Shown here: piece after piece, positions 23,310 through 32,472 of the stretch
Position numbering within the stretch: the stretch's first letter is position 1
Layout of the letters: each line of letters opens with the position of its first letter
Assembly: GCA_947455025.1 (NCBI GenBank)
Contig: CANGLU010000027.1
Coordinates: 1-35,749, forward strand
Source: Hyphomicrobiales bacterium
GTDB lineage: Bacteria; Pseudomonadota; Alphaproteobacteria; Rhizobiales; Beijerinckiaceae
Direction: 5' to 3'
DNA length: 35,749 bases
Translations under genes and position numbers: made by a program
Notes under the pieces: generated by a model
What the model saw: only the letters and a program-made list of their open reading frames with translations
Told to the model about the DNA's origin: nothing
Database searches by the model: none

Positions 23310-24086
23310 ATGTCGAATGTCGGCATTCGCCTTCTCAAACTGACCTCGTTTGGGCTGCTCGGCCTTCTTATGCTGCATATGGGTGAATGGTCATCACGTC
23401 TTTTGTCGTCTGAACAAGGCATTAGGACAGCCGCCGCTTCCGACGATTTGGCCAATGGTATTGCACGCTCAATCAGTGCCTATCGCGATAAGGCGCTTTT
23501 TATTCCCGATATCATCACCGGGGCATCGGATACGCCACCCACGACAAATAGTGCTGAAACTAAAAAGACCGACGACAAGGCCTCAAATACCAAAGAGGTT
23601 ATATCGGACACAGCGGCCCTTGAATCGCCGGAAAAGACGATTTTAGAACGGTTGTCAGCGCGCCGAACGGAATTAGATCGGCGTGACAAGGAGCTCAGCG
23701 AACGGGAAGCTCTGTTGGCGGCCGCCGAAAAGCAAATTGAAGGTCGGATGTCGGAATTGAAAAGCTTGGATGAGGCGATCAAGACCGATATGGCCCGTAA
23801 AGAGGCCGAACAAGTGACCTTGAAGCCTTTGATCATCATGTATGAGGCGATGAAGCCAAAAGAGGCGGCACGGATCATCGAGAAGCTTGATTTGAAATCG
23901 GTCCTGCCAATTGCAAGTGCGATGAATCCCAAAAAACTATCGGAAATTTTGGCTCAGCTTGATCCGGTTATAGCCGGTAAGCTCACCGTTGGACTTGCGG
24001 CGGCAACGTCGACACAGGTGGCAGGTCAAAATGACAAGTCGGAACTGCCGGAATTGCCCGATGCACCGGCCACAAAGATCCGCTAG
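23310..24086 (+). CDS. MotE-like flagellar motor chaperone
   Basis: A 258-aa protein with an N-terminal membrane or signal segment (about 8-25) and a Thr/Lys-rich spacer. A long coiled coil runs about 108-160 (ERLSARRTELDRRDKELSE). A C-terminal MgtE-N-like fold follows (LIIMYEAMKPKEAARIIEKL, then LSEILAQLDPVIAGKL). This is the architecture of alphaproteobacterial MotE, the periplasmic chaperone for MotC. The partner motC is not in the window. The similarity to MgtE is only in this small helical domain. Confidence 0.85.
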   Translation: MSNVGIRLLKLTSFGLLGLLMLHMGEWSSRLLSSEQGIRTAAASDDLANGIARSISAYRDKALFIPDIITGASDTPPTTNSAETKKTDDKASNTKEVISDTAALESPEKTILERLSARRTELDRRDKELSEREALLAAAEKQIEGRMSELKSLDEAIKTDMARKEAEQVTLKPLIIMYEAMKPKEAARIIEKLDLKSVLPIASAMNPKKLSEILAQLDPVIAGKLTVGLAAATSTQVAGQNDKSELPELPDAPATKIR

Positions 24087-24147
24087 CCATTCATTAACAC
24101 ATAGTGGTCATATTCCGTAGCGTAAGTTTACTCTCTGCGGCAATGGA

Positions 24148-27100
24148 ATGTTAAAACTGTATCGAAATCGGACTGGCTTTTTTACTATCGCTCATCGAAC
24201 CGCAGGTTTCGCGCTGTGGTTGTTTTTTCTGTCTTCTTGTTTAATAGGCGTCGCGCGTCCTGCCTCTGCCACGGCGGTTCATGGGAGTGAAATGCCGGGG
24301 TTCGGGCGTGTTGTCTTTTCCTTTGAACGTTTGCCTGGTGTGGAGATCAGTCAGGTTAACGGTGTGTTAATTTTAAATTTCGACGCGCCGGTCGATTTAG
24401 ACCTCGGCCATCTTGGATTTGAAATTCCGAATTATATTTCGGCCGCTCGGCTTGATCCGGATAAGCGCGCGGTTCGCTTTGCTTTGGCTAAAACACTCAA
24501 GCCCAATGTGTTGGAAGCGGGCAATGATCTTTATCTCGATCTTCTCCCCACGACATGGAAAGGCGCGGCCCCAGGACTGCCGACAGAGGTGGTGCAAGCG
24601 CTCTCGCGAAAAGCGCGGAGCGCCGAGGCAAATGCTCAGGTAAATAGTATAAAGTCGAACGGAACGTTGAGTGTGGATGCCGCATCGTCCACAAGAATGT
24701 CGCGATTAATTTTTCGCGGAACCGGCAGTGATGATGTCAAAATTTCTAAAAAGGGTCAGGTTCTCGAACTGGCCTATCGAGGTCAATGGCAATTTGATCT
24801 CCCGCGCGTGCGATCTGAGTTGCCGCGCGGGTTTGAGTCCATTGAGACCGCTGAACGGGATGGCAATCTCATTATTACGCTAAGGGCCGTTGACGGCGTG
24901 AAGATTGATGGTCGGTTCGAAGATAATGGTGTGGTTGTTGATGTCTCATTGAAGGGCGTTGGAGCCTCAGACGTTCCGCTTGATGTGCCGATGATCATAA
25001 CGGGGGCCACATTGGCCGAGCCCGTCCCTGCGCGCAACCGCGAATTGGAAAGCAAAAAAAAGGCCGACAAGCCTGCCGATCCTTCGCGACTAAGAATTTC
25101 TTTGGGAGAAGGCGAGGGGGCGCTTCGACTGTTGGTGAAGTCGGAAGCGGCGTTACCAATCGCATCTTTCGTCCGGTCCAACCGATATTGGTTGGTGCTT
25201 GATACAAAAATTGACCCTGAAATTCAGCCCGATTTTAGAATGGATGGGGGACGCATAAAAGATTTCAGGACGATGCGGATCGGACCATCCTACGTCGTGA
25301 GTTTTGAACTAGGCGAAGCCGGGTTCCCCGCCATTCAAAAAGCGGATGCGGGGTATGAGATATCATTTTTGAAAGACCCAAAGCCTGACACGCTATCGCC
25401 TCGCATGGCTTTCATGCCCCATCCGTCCGGTGCCATGCAGGTAGGCATACAATTGGGCCATATTGGACATCGCGTTGAGGTCCATGATCCCGTAAGCAAT
25501 GATCGGATGATTGTGGTTCCGACGTTGACACAAGGGCTTGCGCACCAATTGCCCTTACGATTTGCGGAGTTTACTTTATTGCCTTCGTCCCAGGGTGTCG
25601 CTGTTGTCCCGATTGCCGATGATATTGAAATTCAACTCTCCGGCGAACGTGTAACCATTAGCCGTCCCGAGGGCCTGGCGGTTGGTGATGCATCGGATGT
25701 TGCCTCTGAGATGAATGTTCACCGAAGCGTTATTAACCGCGCGCGTTGGACGCGGGACAAGGCCGAGGATGTTTTCGAACGCAAGGCGGAATTTGCCGAA
25801 AAAATTAGTCGTTCCATTGCGGCAAAGCAGCAAATCGCGTGGCGGGAATATGCCCGATTTTTGGCGGCAAATGGTTTATACCGCGAGGCGGCGGCAGCCT
25901 TTAGAAGCGCCTTTGAAAGCACCAATGAAACGATCGATGCGCCGCGCGACCGTATCGAATTGGGTATCTATCAAGCGTTGGGGTTGGACTGGCGTGTTGC
26001 GACCGATACGCTAAACGATATTAGGCTTACGGAACAGGAAGAGGCCATTTTATGGCGAGGGTTTATTGCAGCGGAGCAGGGACGCTTTGCGGAGGCCCTT
26101 GATGCGTATCGCCACTCGTATGGCATTTTAAACGATTACCCTGGTGACGTACAATTCATCCTCAATCGGGCCTTGACCGAAGCTGCCATTGAAACGGGCG
26201 ATTGGGCACTGGCCGAAGACCGTTTGAATGCGCTTGAACGACAAAAGAATTCCGAGGATCGTGGCAGCCAAGACTATTTTAAAGCGCGTCTCTTGGAAGC
26301 ATCGGGTGATGTTGAAAATGCACGTGCCATGTATGAGAAATTGGCCCTATCGGGGAACCGTTCAATAGAGGTAAGGGCGATTGCGGCGCGAACCGCGCTG
26401 GATTTGCGGTTTGGAAAGATTGATCCGGCGCAAGCGCTATCGACCTATGAGAATTTAGCCCAATTTTGGCGCGGTGATTTTTTAGAGGCCAAGATTCTGG
26501 TATCAGCTGCGCGTGTCGCGCTCGATTCAAAGAAATGGCAAAATGCCTTTTCCGCTGTTCAAAGGTTAAACCGGCTTTATGCCGACACGGATGGCATTAG
26601 GCCTCTCTTAGAAGAAGTTACCTTGAAATTTGACGGGCTGATCAGCGGCGATCAATCGGAAGGTCTTTCGAATTTAGACGCCGTTGCTTTGTTTATGGAG
26701 TTTCGTGAATTCATGCCCGTTGGACATCGGGGGGACGAGCTCATTCGAAAATATATCGAGCGTTTGATTGATCTCGATTTGATGTCGCAGGCGACAGAGC
26801 TGTTGCGATATCAAATCGATTATCGGTTGGATGGCGTGCCACGCGCGGTTGCCGCTGTTCGTCTCGCCGGCCTATATCTTTTAGAGCGGAAGCCCATTGA
26901 AGCCATAAGGGCGCTTTCCGATACACGCTATGCCGGGTTGCCTGACGAGCTGAAACTTTCGCGCCGGTTGGTGGAAGCGCAAGCCCGCAGTGATTTGGGC
27001 GAAACTCAAGTCGCCTCCGAATTGTTGGAGGGATTAGAGTCACGCGAGGCAATGATCCTCAAAGGTGATATTTTTTGGAAGTCAAAAAATTGGAACAATG

Positions 27101-27468
27101 CCGGCATACAGTATGAATTGGCTTTGGGAGATGTTTGGCGAAAAGGCAATCCTCTAACGCCCGACGAATTGAAAATCGCTCTAAGGGCGTCTGCAGCCTA
27201 TGTCTTGTCGGGCGACACAATGTCGGGTGATCGCTTTGGCCGGCGCTATCGTGAATTGGTTGCAGCAACGCCGGATGCGGGTGTGTTTCGGCTTCTATCG
27301 GCGCCGGCCGCTATGCAAGCCCCTATCGCGATGGCCGTGGCGGATGAAAAGGCGAAGTCCGGATTGCTTGACTCCTTTTTGAAATCCTATCGCATGCATT
27401 ATGGTTTGGAAGGCAATGGCGAGCAATCTCAGACCGCGCCGAACCTTGCGGGTAAACCTGCAGGCTGA
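24148..27468 (+). CDS. Large exported TPR-repeat protein of the flagellar operon (1106 aa)
   Basis: A very long protein after motE. The N-terminus carries a basic region and a signal or anchor (about 20-42, ending near ARPASATA). A beta-rich region (about 45-520) contains repeated FSFERLPGVEI-like strands and a Lys-rich linker near 300. A helical region from about 555 to 1060 has TPR-like units such as AWREYARFLAANGLYREAAA, GFIAAEQGRFAEALDAYRHS and KARLLEASGDVENARAMYEK. It is probably periplasmic. Large TPR proteins occur at this position in other alphaproteobacterial flagellar loci, but I know of no assigned function. A 61-bp gap separates it from motE, and it is convergent with fliP. Confidence 0.85.
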   Translation: MLKLYRNRTGFFTIAHRTAGFALWLFFLSSCLIGVARPASATAVHGSEMPGFGRVVFSFERLPGVEISQVNGVLILNFDAPVDLDLGHLGFEIPNYISAARLDPDKRAVRFALAKTLKPNVLEAGNDLYLDLLPTTWKGAAPGLPTEVVQALSRKARSAEANAQVNSIKSNGTLSVDAASSTRMSRLIFRGTGSDDVKISKKGQVLELAYRGQWQFDLPRVRSELPRGFESIETAERDGNLIITLRAVDGVKIDGRFEDNGVVVDVSLKGVGASDVPLDVPMIITGATLAEPVPARNRELESKKKADKPADPSRLRISLGEGEGALRLLVKSEAALPIASFVRSNRYWLVLDTKIDPEIQPDFRMDGGRIKDFRTMRIGPSYVVSFELGEAGFPAIQKADAGYEISFLKDPKPDTLSPRMAFMPHPSGAMQVGIQLGHIGHRVEVHDPVSNDRMIVVPTLTQGLAHQLPLRFAEFTLLPSSQGVAVVPIADDIEIQLSGERVTISRPEGLAVGDASDVASEMNVHRSVINRARWTRDKAEDVFERKAEFAEKISRSIAAKQQIAWREYARFLAANGLYREAAAAFRSAFESTNETIDAPRDRIELGIYQALGLDWRVATDTLNDIRLTEQEEAILWRGFIAAEQGRFAEALDAYRHSYGILNDYPGDVQFILNRALTEAAIETGDWALAEDRLNALERQKNSEDRGSQDYFKARLLEASGDVENARAMYEKLALSGNRSIEVRAIAARTALDLRFGKIDPAQALSTYENLAQFWRGDFLEAKILVSAARVALDSKKWQNAFSAVQRLNRLYADTDGIRPLLEEVTLKFDGLISGDQSEGLSNLDAVALFMEFREFMPVGHRGDELIRKYIERLIDLDLMSQATELLRYQIDYRLDGVPRAVAAVRLAGLYLLERKPIEAIRALSDTRYAGLPDELKLSRRLVEAQARSDLGETQVASELLEGLESREAMILKGDIFWKSKNWNNAGIQYELALGDVWRKGNPLTPDELKIALRASAAYVLSGDTMSGDRFGRRYRELVAATPDAGVFRLLSAPAAMQAPIAMAVADEKAKSGLLDSFLKSYRMHYGLEGNGEQSQTAPNLAGKPAG

Positions 27469-27473
27469 GGTCT

Positions 27474-28217
27474 TTATGACGTGAAGCTTTTAACCAATGA
27501 TCCGGCGATCATGCTCCACCCATCCACGAGTACAAAAAAGATCAGTTTAAAGGGAAGCGATACGGTTGTGGGCGGCAGCATCATCATGCCAACCGACATT
27601 AAGATTGAAGCGACCACCAAATCGATGACGAGAAAAGGCATGAACAATAAAAAGCCGATTTCGAAAGCCCGTCTCAGTTCGGAGATCATGAAAGCGGGGA
27701 TGAGGCTCGTTAAGGGGGTGGCTTCAGGAGCGGCTGGTAAGGGTTCTTTTGCAATATCGAGAAAAAGCGTCAGATCTTTTTCCCGCACATGCTGAAGCAT
27801 GAAGTTTCGTACCGGATTGGAGCCGCGCTCAAAGGCGATATCCGCTGTAATAGCGCCGTTCAGCAAAGGTGAAACGGCCTTTGCATATATTTCTTTGCCT
27901 GTTGGCGTCATGATAAAGGCGGTCAGAAAGAGCGCTAAACTCACAATAACCGTATTGGGCGGCGCTGATGCCGTTCCGATGGCCGAGCGCAAGAGCGATA
28001 GAACGACAATAATGCGCGTGAACGATGTGACCATGATGAGGATGGCCGGCGCCAGCGATAAAATGGTGACAAGGGCAATGAGCTGCAACGCACGCTCTGT
28101 GGCTCCACCCGTCGGGCCAAGGTCCAGACTGATTGACTGGGCATTGGCATAGCCCGCGGACAGGCACCATGCCGCGAGGATGAATGGAAAGAAATATCGG
28201 GTCTTGATTCGGTTCAT
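27474..28217 (-). CDS. fliP: Flagellar export-gate protein FliP
   Basis: A 247-aa core subunit of the type III export gate (FliP5-FliQ4-FliR1). A cleavable signal peptide is seen (FFPFILAAWCLSAGYANA). Conserved segments follow: ILIMVTSFTRIIVVLSLLRSAIG, PPNTVIVSLALFLTAFIMTP, LIPAFMISELRRAFEIGFLLF, and the C-terminal SVGMMMLPPTTVSLPFKLIFFVLVDGW. It is complete and of normal length. It lies 81 bp after fliO on the same strand. Its partners fliQ, fliR and flhB are in the neighbouring plus-strand operon. Confidence 0.96.
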   Translation of the reverse strand: MNRIKTRYFFPFILAAWCLSAGYANAQSISLDLGPTGGATERALQLIALVTILSLAPAILIMVTSFTRIIVVLSLLRSAIGTASAPPNTVIVSLALFLTAFIMTPTGKEIYAKAVSPLLNGAITADIAFERGSNPVRNFMLQHVREKDLTLFLDIAKEPLPAAPEATPLTSLIPAFMISELRRAFEIGFLLFMPFLVIDLVVASILMSVGMMMLPPTTVSLPFKLIFFVLVDGWSMIAGSLVKSFTS

Positions 28218-28298
28218 ATCGCTGTTCTAGCGCCAGAGGCGCCAAAAATCACGCAATATTCCCTAAGGTAAGCTTAAGGCTGGTTTGGCCAGCCGGCT

Positions 28299-29114
28299 CT
28301 AATGTTCACGGGTACGGCCTAAAAGTTGGCGAAGCGTGTCGTTTAACGAGCCGATATCGCGCGCAGGAATAGGTTGAGTGGTTGGTTCGGGGGATTTTTC
28401 AGCGGTTTCCATGGGTGGAATAATACGTTCCATCGCCGGAATAATGGCTTCGCTTTCCGGCTGCGACGGCGGTGCTACTTCGGGCTCTTCTGCGGTTAGG
28501 GGCGGCGTAGGGCGGGCCATAAAAGGAATGGTCGAGGCGGCAGGCATCGAAGCCTCGCGCTCGGCGATCATTGGCTTTGCCCCTGCGGTTTGAAAACGAC
28601 TAGCGATTTCGGCAAGGTCCGAGGTCTTTGGTACGACGAAGGCCGAAGCCATTTCGGAGCTTATCGCGGGTGCCGATTGGAACGTAGGCTCAGGTGCAAA
28701 GCTAAGTTCGGTTGTCGCCGTTGTCGTGACTGTCCCCGCCGATTTGACCGGGGGGGCGGGCTGTGGTGGAGCGGCGACGCGGGCCACCACCCCCGTCTCG
28801 CGGCTTTGCGTTTGCGACGCCATGGACCGTACAATGCTGTTCTCAACCACAATATCGTTTGTTCCGCCGAGAAGAAGGAGATGCTCCACCGAATCGCGGC
28901 GAACAATGACGAGTTGCCGCTGCCGATCGAGCTGGAACGTATCAACAATACCGAGGCGGGGTTGGCGGCCGCGAACATTGCCTTCTGCTTGGGAATTATG
29001 GCCCGAGATTTTACGCAAAATCCAAGCAAATATGGCCAAAAGCAATAATATGACCGCAAAAGCGGCGATATAAACGAGCGGCTGGGAAAGTTGGAGGCCA
29101 AAAATGGATTGCAA
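28299..29114 (-). CDS. fliO: Flagellar assembly protein FliO with long Pro-rich tail
   Basis: A 271-aa FliO-family protein, a membrane scaffold for FliP assembly. One membrane helix (about 11-32, LVYIAAFAVILLLLAIFAWIL) is followed by the small conserved FliO domain (RQPRLGIVDTFQLDRQRQLVIV, then EHLLLLGGTNDIVVENSIV). The remaining 170 residues or so are Pro, Ala and Glu rich and look disordered; they make the protein about twice the size of minimal FliO. Such tails are common in alphaproteobacteria. It is divergent from flgB across 83 bp. Confidence 0.88.
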   Translation of the reverse strand: MQSIFGLQLSQPLVYIAAFAVILLLLAIFAWILRKISGHNSQAEGNVRGRQPRLGIVDTFQLDRQRQLVIVRRDSVEHLLLLGGTNDIVVENSIVRSMASQTQSRETGVVARVAAPPQPAPPVKSAGTVTTTATTELSFAPEPTFQSAPAISSEMASAFVVPKTSDLAEIASRFQTAGAKPMIAEREASMPAASTIPFMARPTPPLTAEEPEVAPPSQPESEAIIPAMERIIPPMETAEKSPEPTTQPIPARDIGSLNDTLRQLLGRTREH

Positions 29115-29138
29115 ACGCTCAGCTCCGAATAAGTTTTC

Positions 29139-29153
29139 TTAATTAAATTTTAA
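29139..29153 (+). promoter_or_regulatory. CtrA-like box upstream of flgB
   Basis: TTAA-TTAAATT-TTAAC is an exact TTAA-N7-TTAAC match, 44 bp before the flgB ATG in the 83-bp fliO-flgB gap. An additional 6-bp inverted repeat, CCCAGT with ACTGGG (29163-29187), lies between the box and the start codon. It would control the rod, export-gate and cckA operon. AT-rich context raises the chance rate. Confidence 0.6.
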
Positions 29154-29197
29154 CCATAATAACCCAGTCTCACCCTACAAAACTGGGGATTTACGGT

Positions 29198-29575
29198 ATG
29201 TCTTTATCGCTTATGGACGGACTAAAGGCAAGAATGCAATGGTTACAAACGCGTCAATCGCTTGTTTCATCTAACATTGCGAATGCAAATTCACCCGGAT
29301 TTCGGCCGCTTGATTTGCAGCCTTTTTCATATGCCAATCCGAACGCTTCGCTCGGATTATCGACCACATCGGGTGGGCATCTGGAAGGTACAGACGGGCA
29401 AGTAACGAGCTCGACCTCGCGTCCATTGCCGTTTGAGACCAAGCCATCGGGTAATGCGGTCTCCCTTGAAGATGAAATGACCAAACTTGCCGATATCCAA
29501 TTGGATTATCAGATGGCGACGCAACTTTACACGAAGAGTTTGGGACTGATCAAAACAGCGATTGGCAGAAAGTAA
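29198..29575 (+). CDS. flgB: Flagellar proximal rod protein FlgB
   Basis: A 125-aa rod subunit. The N-terminal helix carries RQSLVSSNIANANSPGFRPLD, the hallmark of rod proteins. The C-terminal helix has EDEMTKLADIQLDYQMATQLY and KSLGLIKTAIGRK. It is first in the run flgB-flgC-fliE-fliQ-fliR-flhB-cckA, all on the plus strand with gaps of 4-35 bp or overlaps. It has a CtrA-like box upstream. Confidence 0.95.
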   Translation: MSLSLMDGLKARMQWLQTRQSLVSSNIANANSPGFRPLDLQPFSYANPNASLGLSTTSGGHLEGTDGQVTSSTSRPLPFETKPSGNAVSLEDEMTKLADIQLDYQMATQLYTKSLGLIKTAIGRK

Positions 29576-29579
29576 GATC

Positions 29580-29990
29580 ATGGATTTTGGCGGTATTTTA
29601 TCGATCGCGACGAGTGGATTAAAAGTCCAGGCCAAGCGAATGGAAGTAATTTCCGAAAACATCGCGAATGCTGATTCAACAGCTTCGACGCCGGGCGGCA
29701 ATCCGTATCGGCGTAAGGTTCCGGTGTTTCGTGTAATGGCTGATCCGAAAAGCCAGCAGCCTTCGGTGGTTTTTGCCGGGGTGAAGCGGGACAATAGCGC
29801 GTTTGGTACCCGTATTGACCCTGGCAATCCTGCAGCGGATGCGAGCGGTGTCGTCAAAATTCCGAATATCGACCCTTTGGTCGAGCAATTGGATATGCGC
29901 GATGCCCAACGCAGTTATGAAGCCAATCTGAATGTGATTTCGGCAACACGCCGCATCTTGTCGCGCACCATTGATATTTTACGAGCCTGA
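29580..29990 (+). CDS. flgC: Flagellar proximal rod protein FlgC
   Basis: A 136-aa rod subunit beginning MDFGGILSIATSGLKVQAKR with SENIANADSTAST and GGNPYRRKVPVF, and ending LDMRDAQRSYEANLNVISA with RRILSRTIDILRA. The frame is open from 29562, but that start lies inside flgB. ATG 29580 lies 4 bp after the flgB stop and gives the normal N-terminus. Confidence 0.95.
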   Translation: MDFGGILSIATSGLKVQAKRMEVISENIANADSTASTPGGNPYRRKVPVFRVMADPKSQQPSVVFAGVKRDNSAFGTRIDPGNPAADASGVVKIPNIDPLVEQLDMRDAQRSYEANLNVISATRRILSRTIDILRA

Positions 29991-30004
29991 TCAGGAGGCG
30001 ATGA

Positions 30005-30304
30005 ATGGCTATTCCGGTACTTGCCGCCAATTCTTACGCTGCCGCGCAGAAATTAATGGAGGCCGGCTCTTCAGCAACCTCTTCAACCGGCGGCTTTTCC
30101 GATCTTGTCAAACAAAGCATTGCTGCCTTTGAAGGACAGGCGAGACATGCCGATCAACAAATGTCGAATGCGATTTCGGGACATGTCGATTATGTCAGCG
30201 CCGTAACGGCCGTCGCCGAAACTGAGACAGCCGTCGAAACGCTGGTTGCCGTGAGGGATAAAGTCATCGCCGCGTATGATGATATCATGCGAATGACCAT
30301 ATAA
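30005..30304 (+). CDS. fliE: Flagellar hook-basal body protein FliE
   Basis: A 99-aa adaptor between the MS-ring and export gate and the rod. It has FSDLVKQSIAAFEGQARHADQQMSN and the C-terminal VAETETAVETLVAVRDKVIAAYDDIMRM, both typical. AGGAGG lies 6 bp before the ATG. It is the third gene of the flgB operon. Confidence 0.94.
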   Translation: MAIPVLAANSYAAAQKLMEAGSSATSSTGGFSDLVKQSIAAFEGQARHADQQMSNAISGHVDYVSAVTAVAETETAVETLVAVRDKVIAAYDDIMRMTI

Positions 30305-30315
30305 GGATCCTGCTG

Positions 30316-30582
30316 ATGACCGGTCCCGAACTTATTGATATCGCGCGTGATGGCTTGATGACCTATGCGCGCGTGGCCGGGCCCTTAATGGTTGTTATTC
30401 TTATTGTTGGTGTCGTCATTTCGTTTTTACAAGCCGTCACCCAAATTCAGGAACAGACGCTGACTTTTGTTCCGAAAATGGTGATTGCGGGTTTGAGCCT
30501 ATTCTTTCTGCTGCCTTTTATAGGCGATGCGCTTTCTGGATATATGGCTCGTTTGGCTTCGCGAATCGCTTTCGGCGGTTAA
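30316..30582 (+). CDS. fliQ: Flagellar export-gate protein FliQ
   Basis: An 88-aa export-gate subunit with two membrane helices (about 17-39 and 53-75). The conserved core ISFLQAVTQIQEQTLTFVPK lies between them. Its length is exactly that of the family. It is 11 bp after fliE. Confidence 0.96.
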   Translation: MTGPELIDIARDGLMTYARVAGPLMVVILIVGVVISFLQAVTQIQEQTLTFVPKMVIAGLSLFFLLPFIGDALSGYMARLASRIAFGG

Positions 30583-30617
30583 AGTGGACGTAACGTCATG
30601 TCGATGGTGGCCAGACA

Positions 30618-31379
30618 ATGAAACTATCCCTGCCGATCGATTTCGCCATTGCCCTTCTGCTCGTTTTTGCGCGGACGGGTAGTATGGCGATGCTTCTGCC
30701 GGCGATTGGTGAGCGCTTTATCCAAGTCAGGCTACGTCTTGTTTTTGCCCTCTTTGTTTCATTGCTGCTTTTACTTCCGCTCAAACCCTTTCTCGCGCGG
30801 GCCTTAAATAATGGCCAGTCGGTATTCGGGGTTTTATTGATTGAAATCTTAATCGGTCTTGCCATCGGATTGATTGTTAGAATGATTGTTTTGGCGGTTG
30901 AAATGACCAGCCAATTCATATCGCAATCCCTTGGTCTTTCATTGGGTGAAATTTTAAATCCGACCTATGAATCGCAATCGAATACGCTTGGCCTTTTTAT
31001 GTCGCTGTTGGTGGTGACGTTTATATTTTTAACCGATTCGTATCAGGCCGTTATTTCGTCGATTGCAGGAAGCTATGACGTTTTGCCGCCGGGTATGAAT
31101 TTTGATATGGGTGATTTATCCCGTTTGGCGGTTGAAGCCACGGGCAAGGGCTTCTTACTCGCCATTAAGATCGCAGCGCCCTTCTTTGTGTTTAGCCTCT
31201 TGTTCAATTCAGGATTAGGCTTTATCGCGAAATTAATGCCGCAAATTCAAGTCACCTATTTGGCCGTTCCTCTTTCGGTACTTGCGGGCTTTGCGATTTT
31301 GATCGTGTTGATCGGAAGTCTCATTGAGCGATTGACGGGTGATATTTTATCGAGCCTCGCGCAATTTGGTGGGGTTTGA
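30618..31379 (+). CDS. fliR: Flagellar export-gate protein FliR
   Basis: A 253-aa membrane protein of the export gate with about six membrane helices. Typical segments are FARTGSMAMLLPAIGERFIQ, ILIGLAIGLIVRMIVLAVEM, SLSLGEILNPTYESQSNTLG and FSLLFNSGLGFIAKLMPQIQV. The stop overlaps the flhB ATG (TGATG), so translation is coupled. Confidence 0.96.
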   Translation: MKLSLPIDFAIALLLVFARTGSMAMLLPAIGERFIQVRLRLVFALFVSLLLLLPLKPFLARALNNGQSVFGVLLIEILIGLAIGLIVRMIVLAVEMTSQFISQSLGLSLGEILNPTYESQSNTLGLFMSLLVVTFIFLTDSYQAVISSIAGSYDVLPPGMNFDMGDLSRLAVEATGKGFLLAIKIAAPFFVFSLLFNSGLGFIAKLMPQIQVTYLAVPLSVLAGFAILIVLIGSLIERLTGDILSSLAQFGGV

Positions 31380-32461
31380 TGGCAATGGCCGAGACGGACG
31401 ATGACGACAAGACCGAAGCACCTAGTCAAAAGCGGCTTGATGATGCGCGTGCAAAAGGCGACGTTCCCCGAAGTATCGAAATTAATTCCTGGTTCATTTT
31501 GTCGGGCTTGGCGTTGATTGTAGGGTTTTATCATTCCTCTGTTTCAAGCGGATTTTCTTTATCGATTTTCTTTGTTCAATCGGCTTCGTTTGCCGCGAGC
31601 CCGGCTAATTTGATGCATGTGTTTGATGAGGTTTTGGTTTCATTCCGCCAGTACCTCTTAATTCCGTTTTCGGTTGCAACAATAGCGGCGCTGACGGGGC
31701 CATTATTACAACATTTTCCGACACCATCGCTTGATCATGCGATGCCGAAATTTTCGCGTATTTCCCCGTTTGAGGGTGTCAAACGGGTTTTGGGTTCTGG
31801 AGCGCTCGCCCAATTTATCAAAAGCCTGGCCAAACTCGTCATTATAGGAACGGTTGTTACGGTTTCACTCTGGGGTGAACGCCAGCATATTGGCGAATTG
31901 CCCGATATGGATGCGCAGGCTTTGTTGGATTTTGCCCAGAAGGCCTTGTTGCGCATCCTTATTGCCGTTGTTTCGATTTATGCACTTGTGGCGGGTGGCG
32001 ATTATTTTTTCCAATGGATGAATTGGCAAAAGCGGCTGAAGATGTCGCGCCAAGATTTAAAGGATGAATATAAACAGCAGGAAGGCAGTCCTGAAATCAA
32101 GAACAAGTTGCGGCAAATGCGTCGTAAATTCTCGCGCAGTGCGATGATGGGACGAATACCTAAAGCGACCGTGATCGTGACCAATCCGACCCATTTTGCC
32201 GTAGCGTTGCAATTTGAAGAGGGGATGCGGGCGCCTATCTGTGTTGCGAAAGGGGTTGATGTCTTGGCCCTTCGTATCCGGCAATTGGCGAATGACCATG
32301 ATATCCCGATCATTGAAGACCGCCCTCTGGCGCGTTCACTTTACCGTTTGGTTGATGTGGATGATGAAATTCCGCTTGATTTGTATAAGCCGGTGGCTGA
32401 AATCATCGGTTATGTCATGCGTTTGCGCATGCGCCGTCGGCGACCTGTGTATGAGAGATAG
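31379..32461 (+). CDS. flhB: Flagellar export switch protein FlhB
   Basis: A 360-aa export-gate protein that switches substrate class. It opens with the acidic stretch and TEAPSQKRLDDARAKGDVPRS, then four membrane helices. The cytoplasmic domain contains the autocleavage motif NPTH at residues 269-272 (TVIVTNPTHFAVAL), with RMGRIPKA-type sequence before it and PIIEDRPLARSLYRLVDVDDEI after. ATG 31379 overlaps the fliR stop; the in-frame TTG just before it is a less likely start and the ATG at 31385 is possible. It is 11 bp before cckA. Confidence 0.96.
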   Translation: MAMAETDDDDKTEAPSQKRLDDARAKGDVPRSIEINSWFILSGLALIVGFYHSSVSSGFSLSIFFVQSASFAASPANLMHVFDEVLVSFRQYLLIPFSVATIAALTGPLLQHFPTPSLDHAMPKFSRISPFEGVKRVLGSGALAQFIKSLAKLVIIGTVVTVSLWGERQHIGELPDMDAQALLDFAQKALLRILIAVVSIYALVAGGDYFFQWMNWQKRLKMSRQDLKDEYKQQEGSPEIKNKLRQMRRKFSRSAMMGRIPKATVIVTNPTHFAVALQFEEGMRAPICVAKGVDVLALRIRQLANDHDIPIIEDRPLARSLYRLVDVDDEIPLDLYKPVAEIIGYVMRLRMRRRRPVYER

Positions 32462-32472
32462 AGTTTTGAGCC

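Noticed and set aside
31376-31378. TTG as the flhB start
   Set aside because: The ATG immediately after overlaps the fliR stop in the usual TGATG manner and is the better start.
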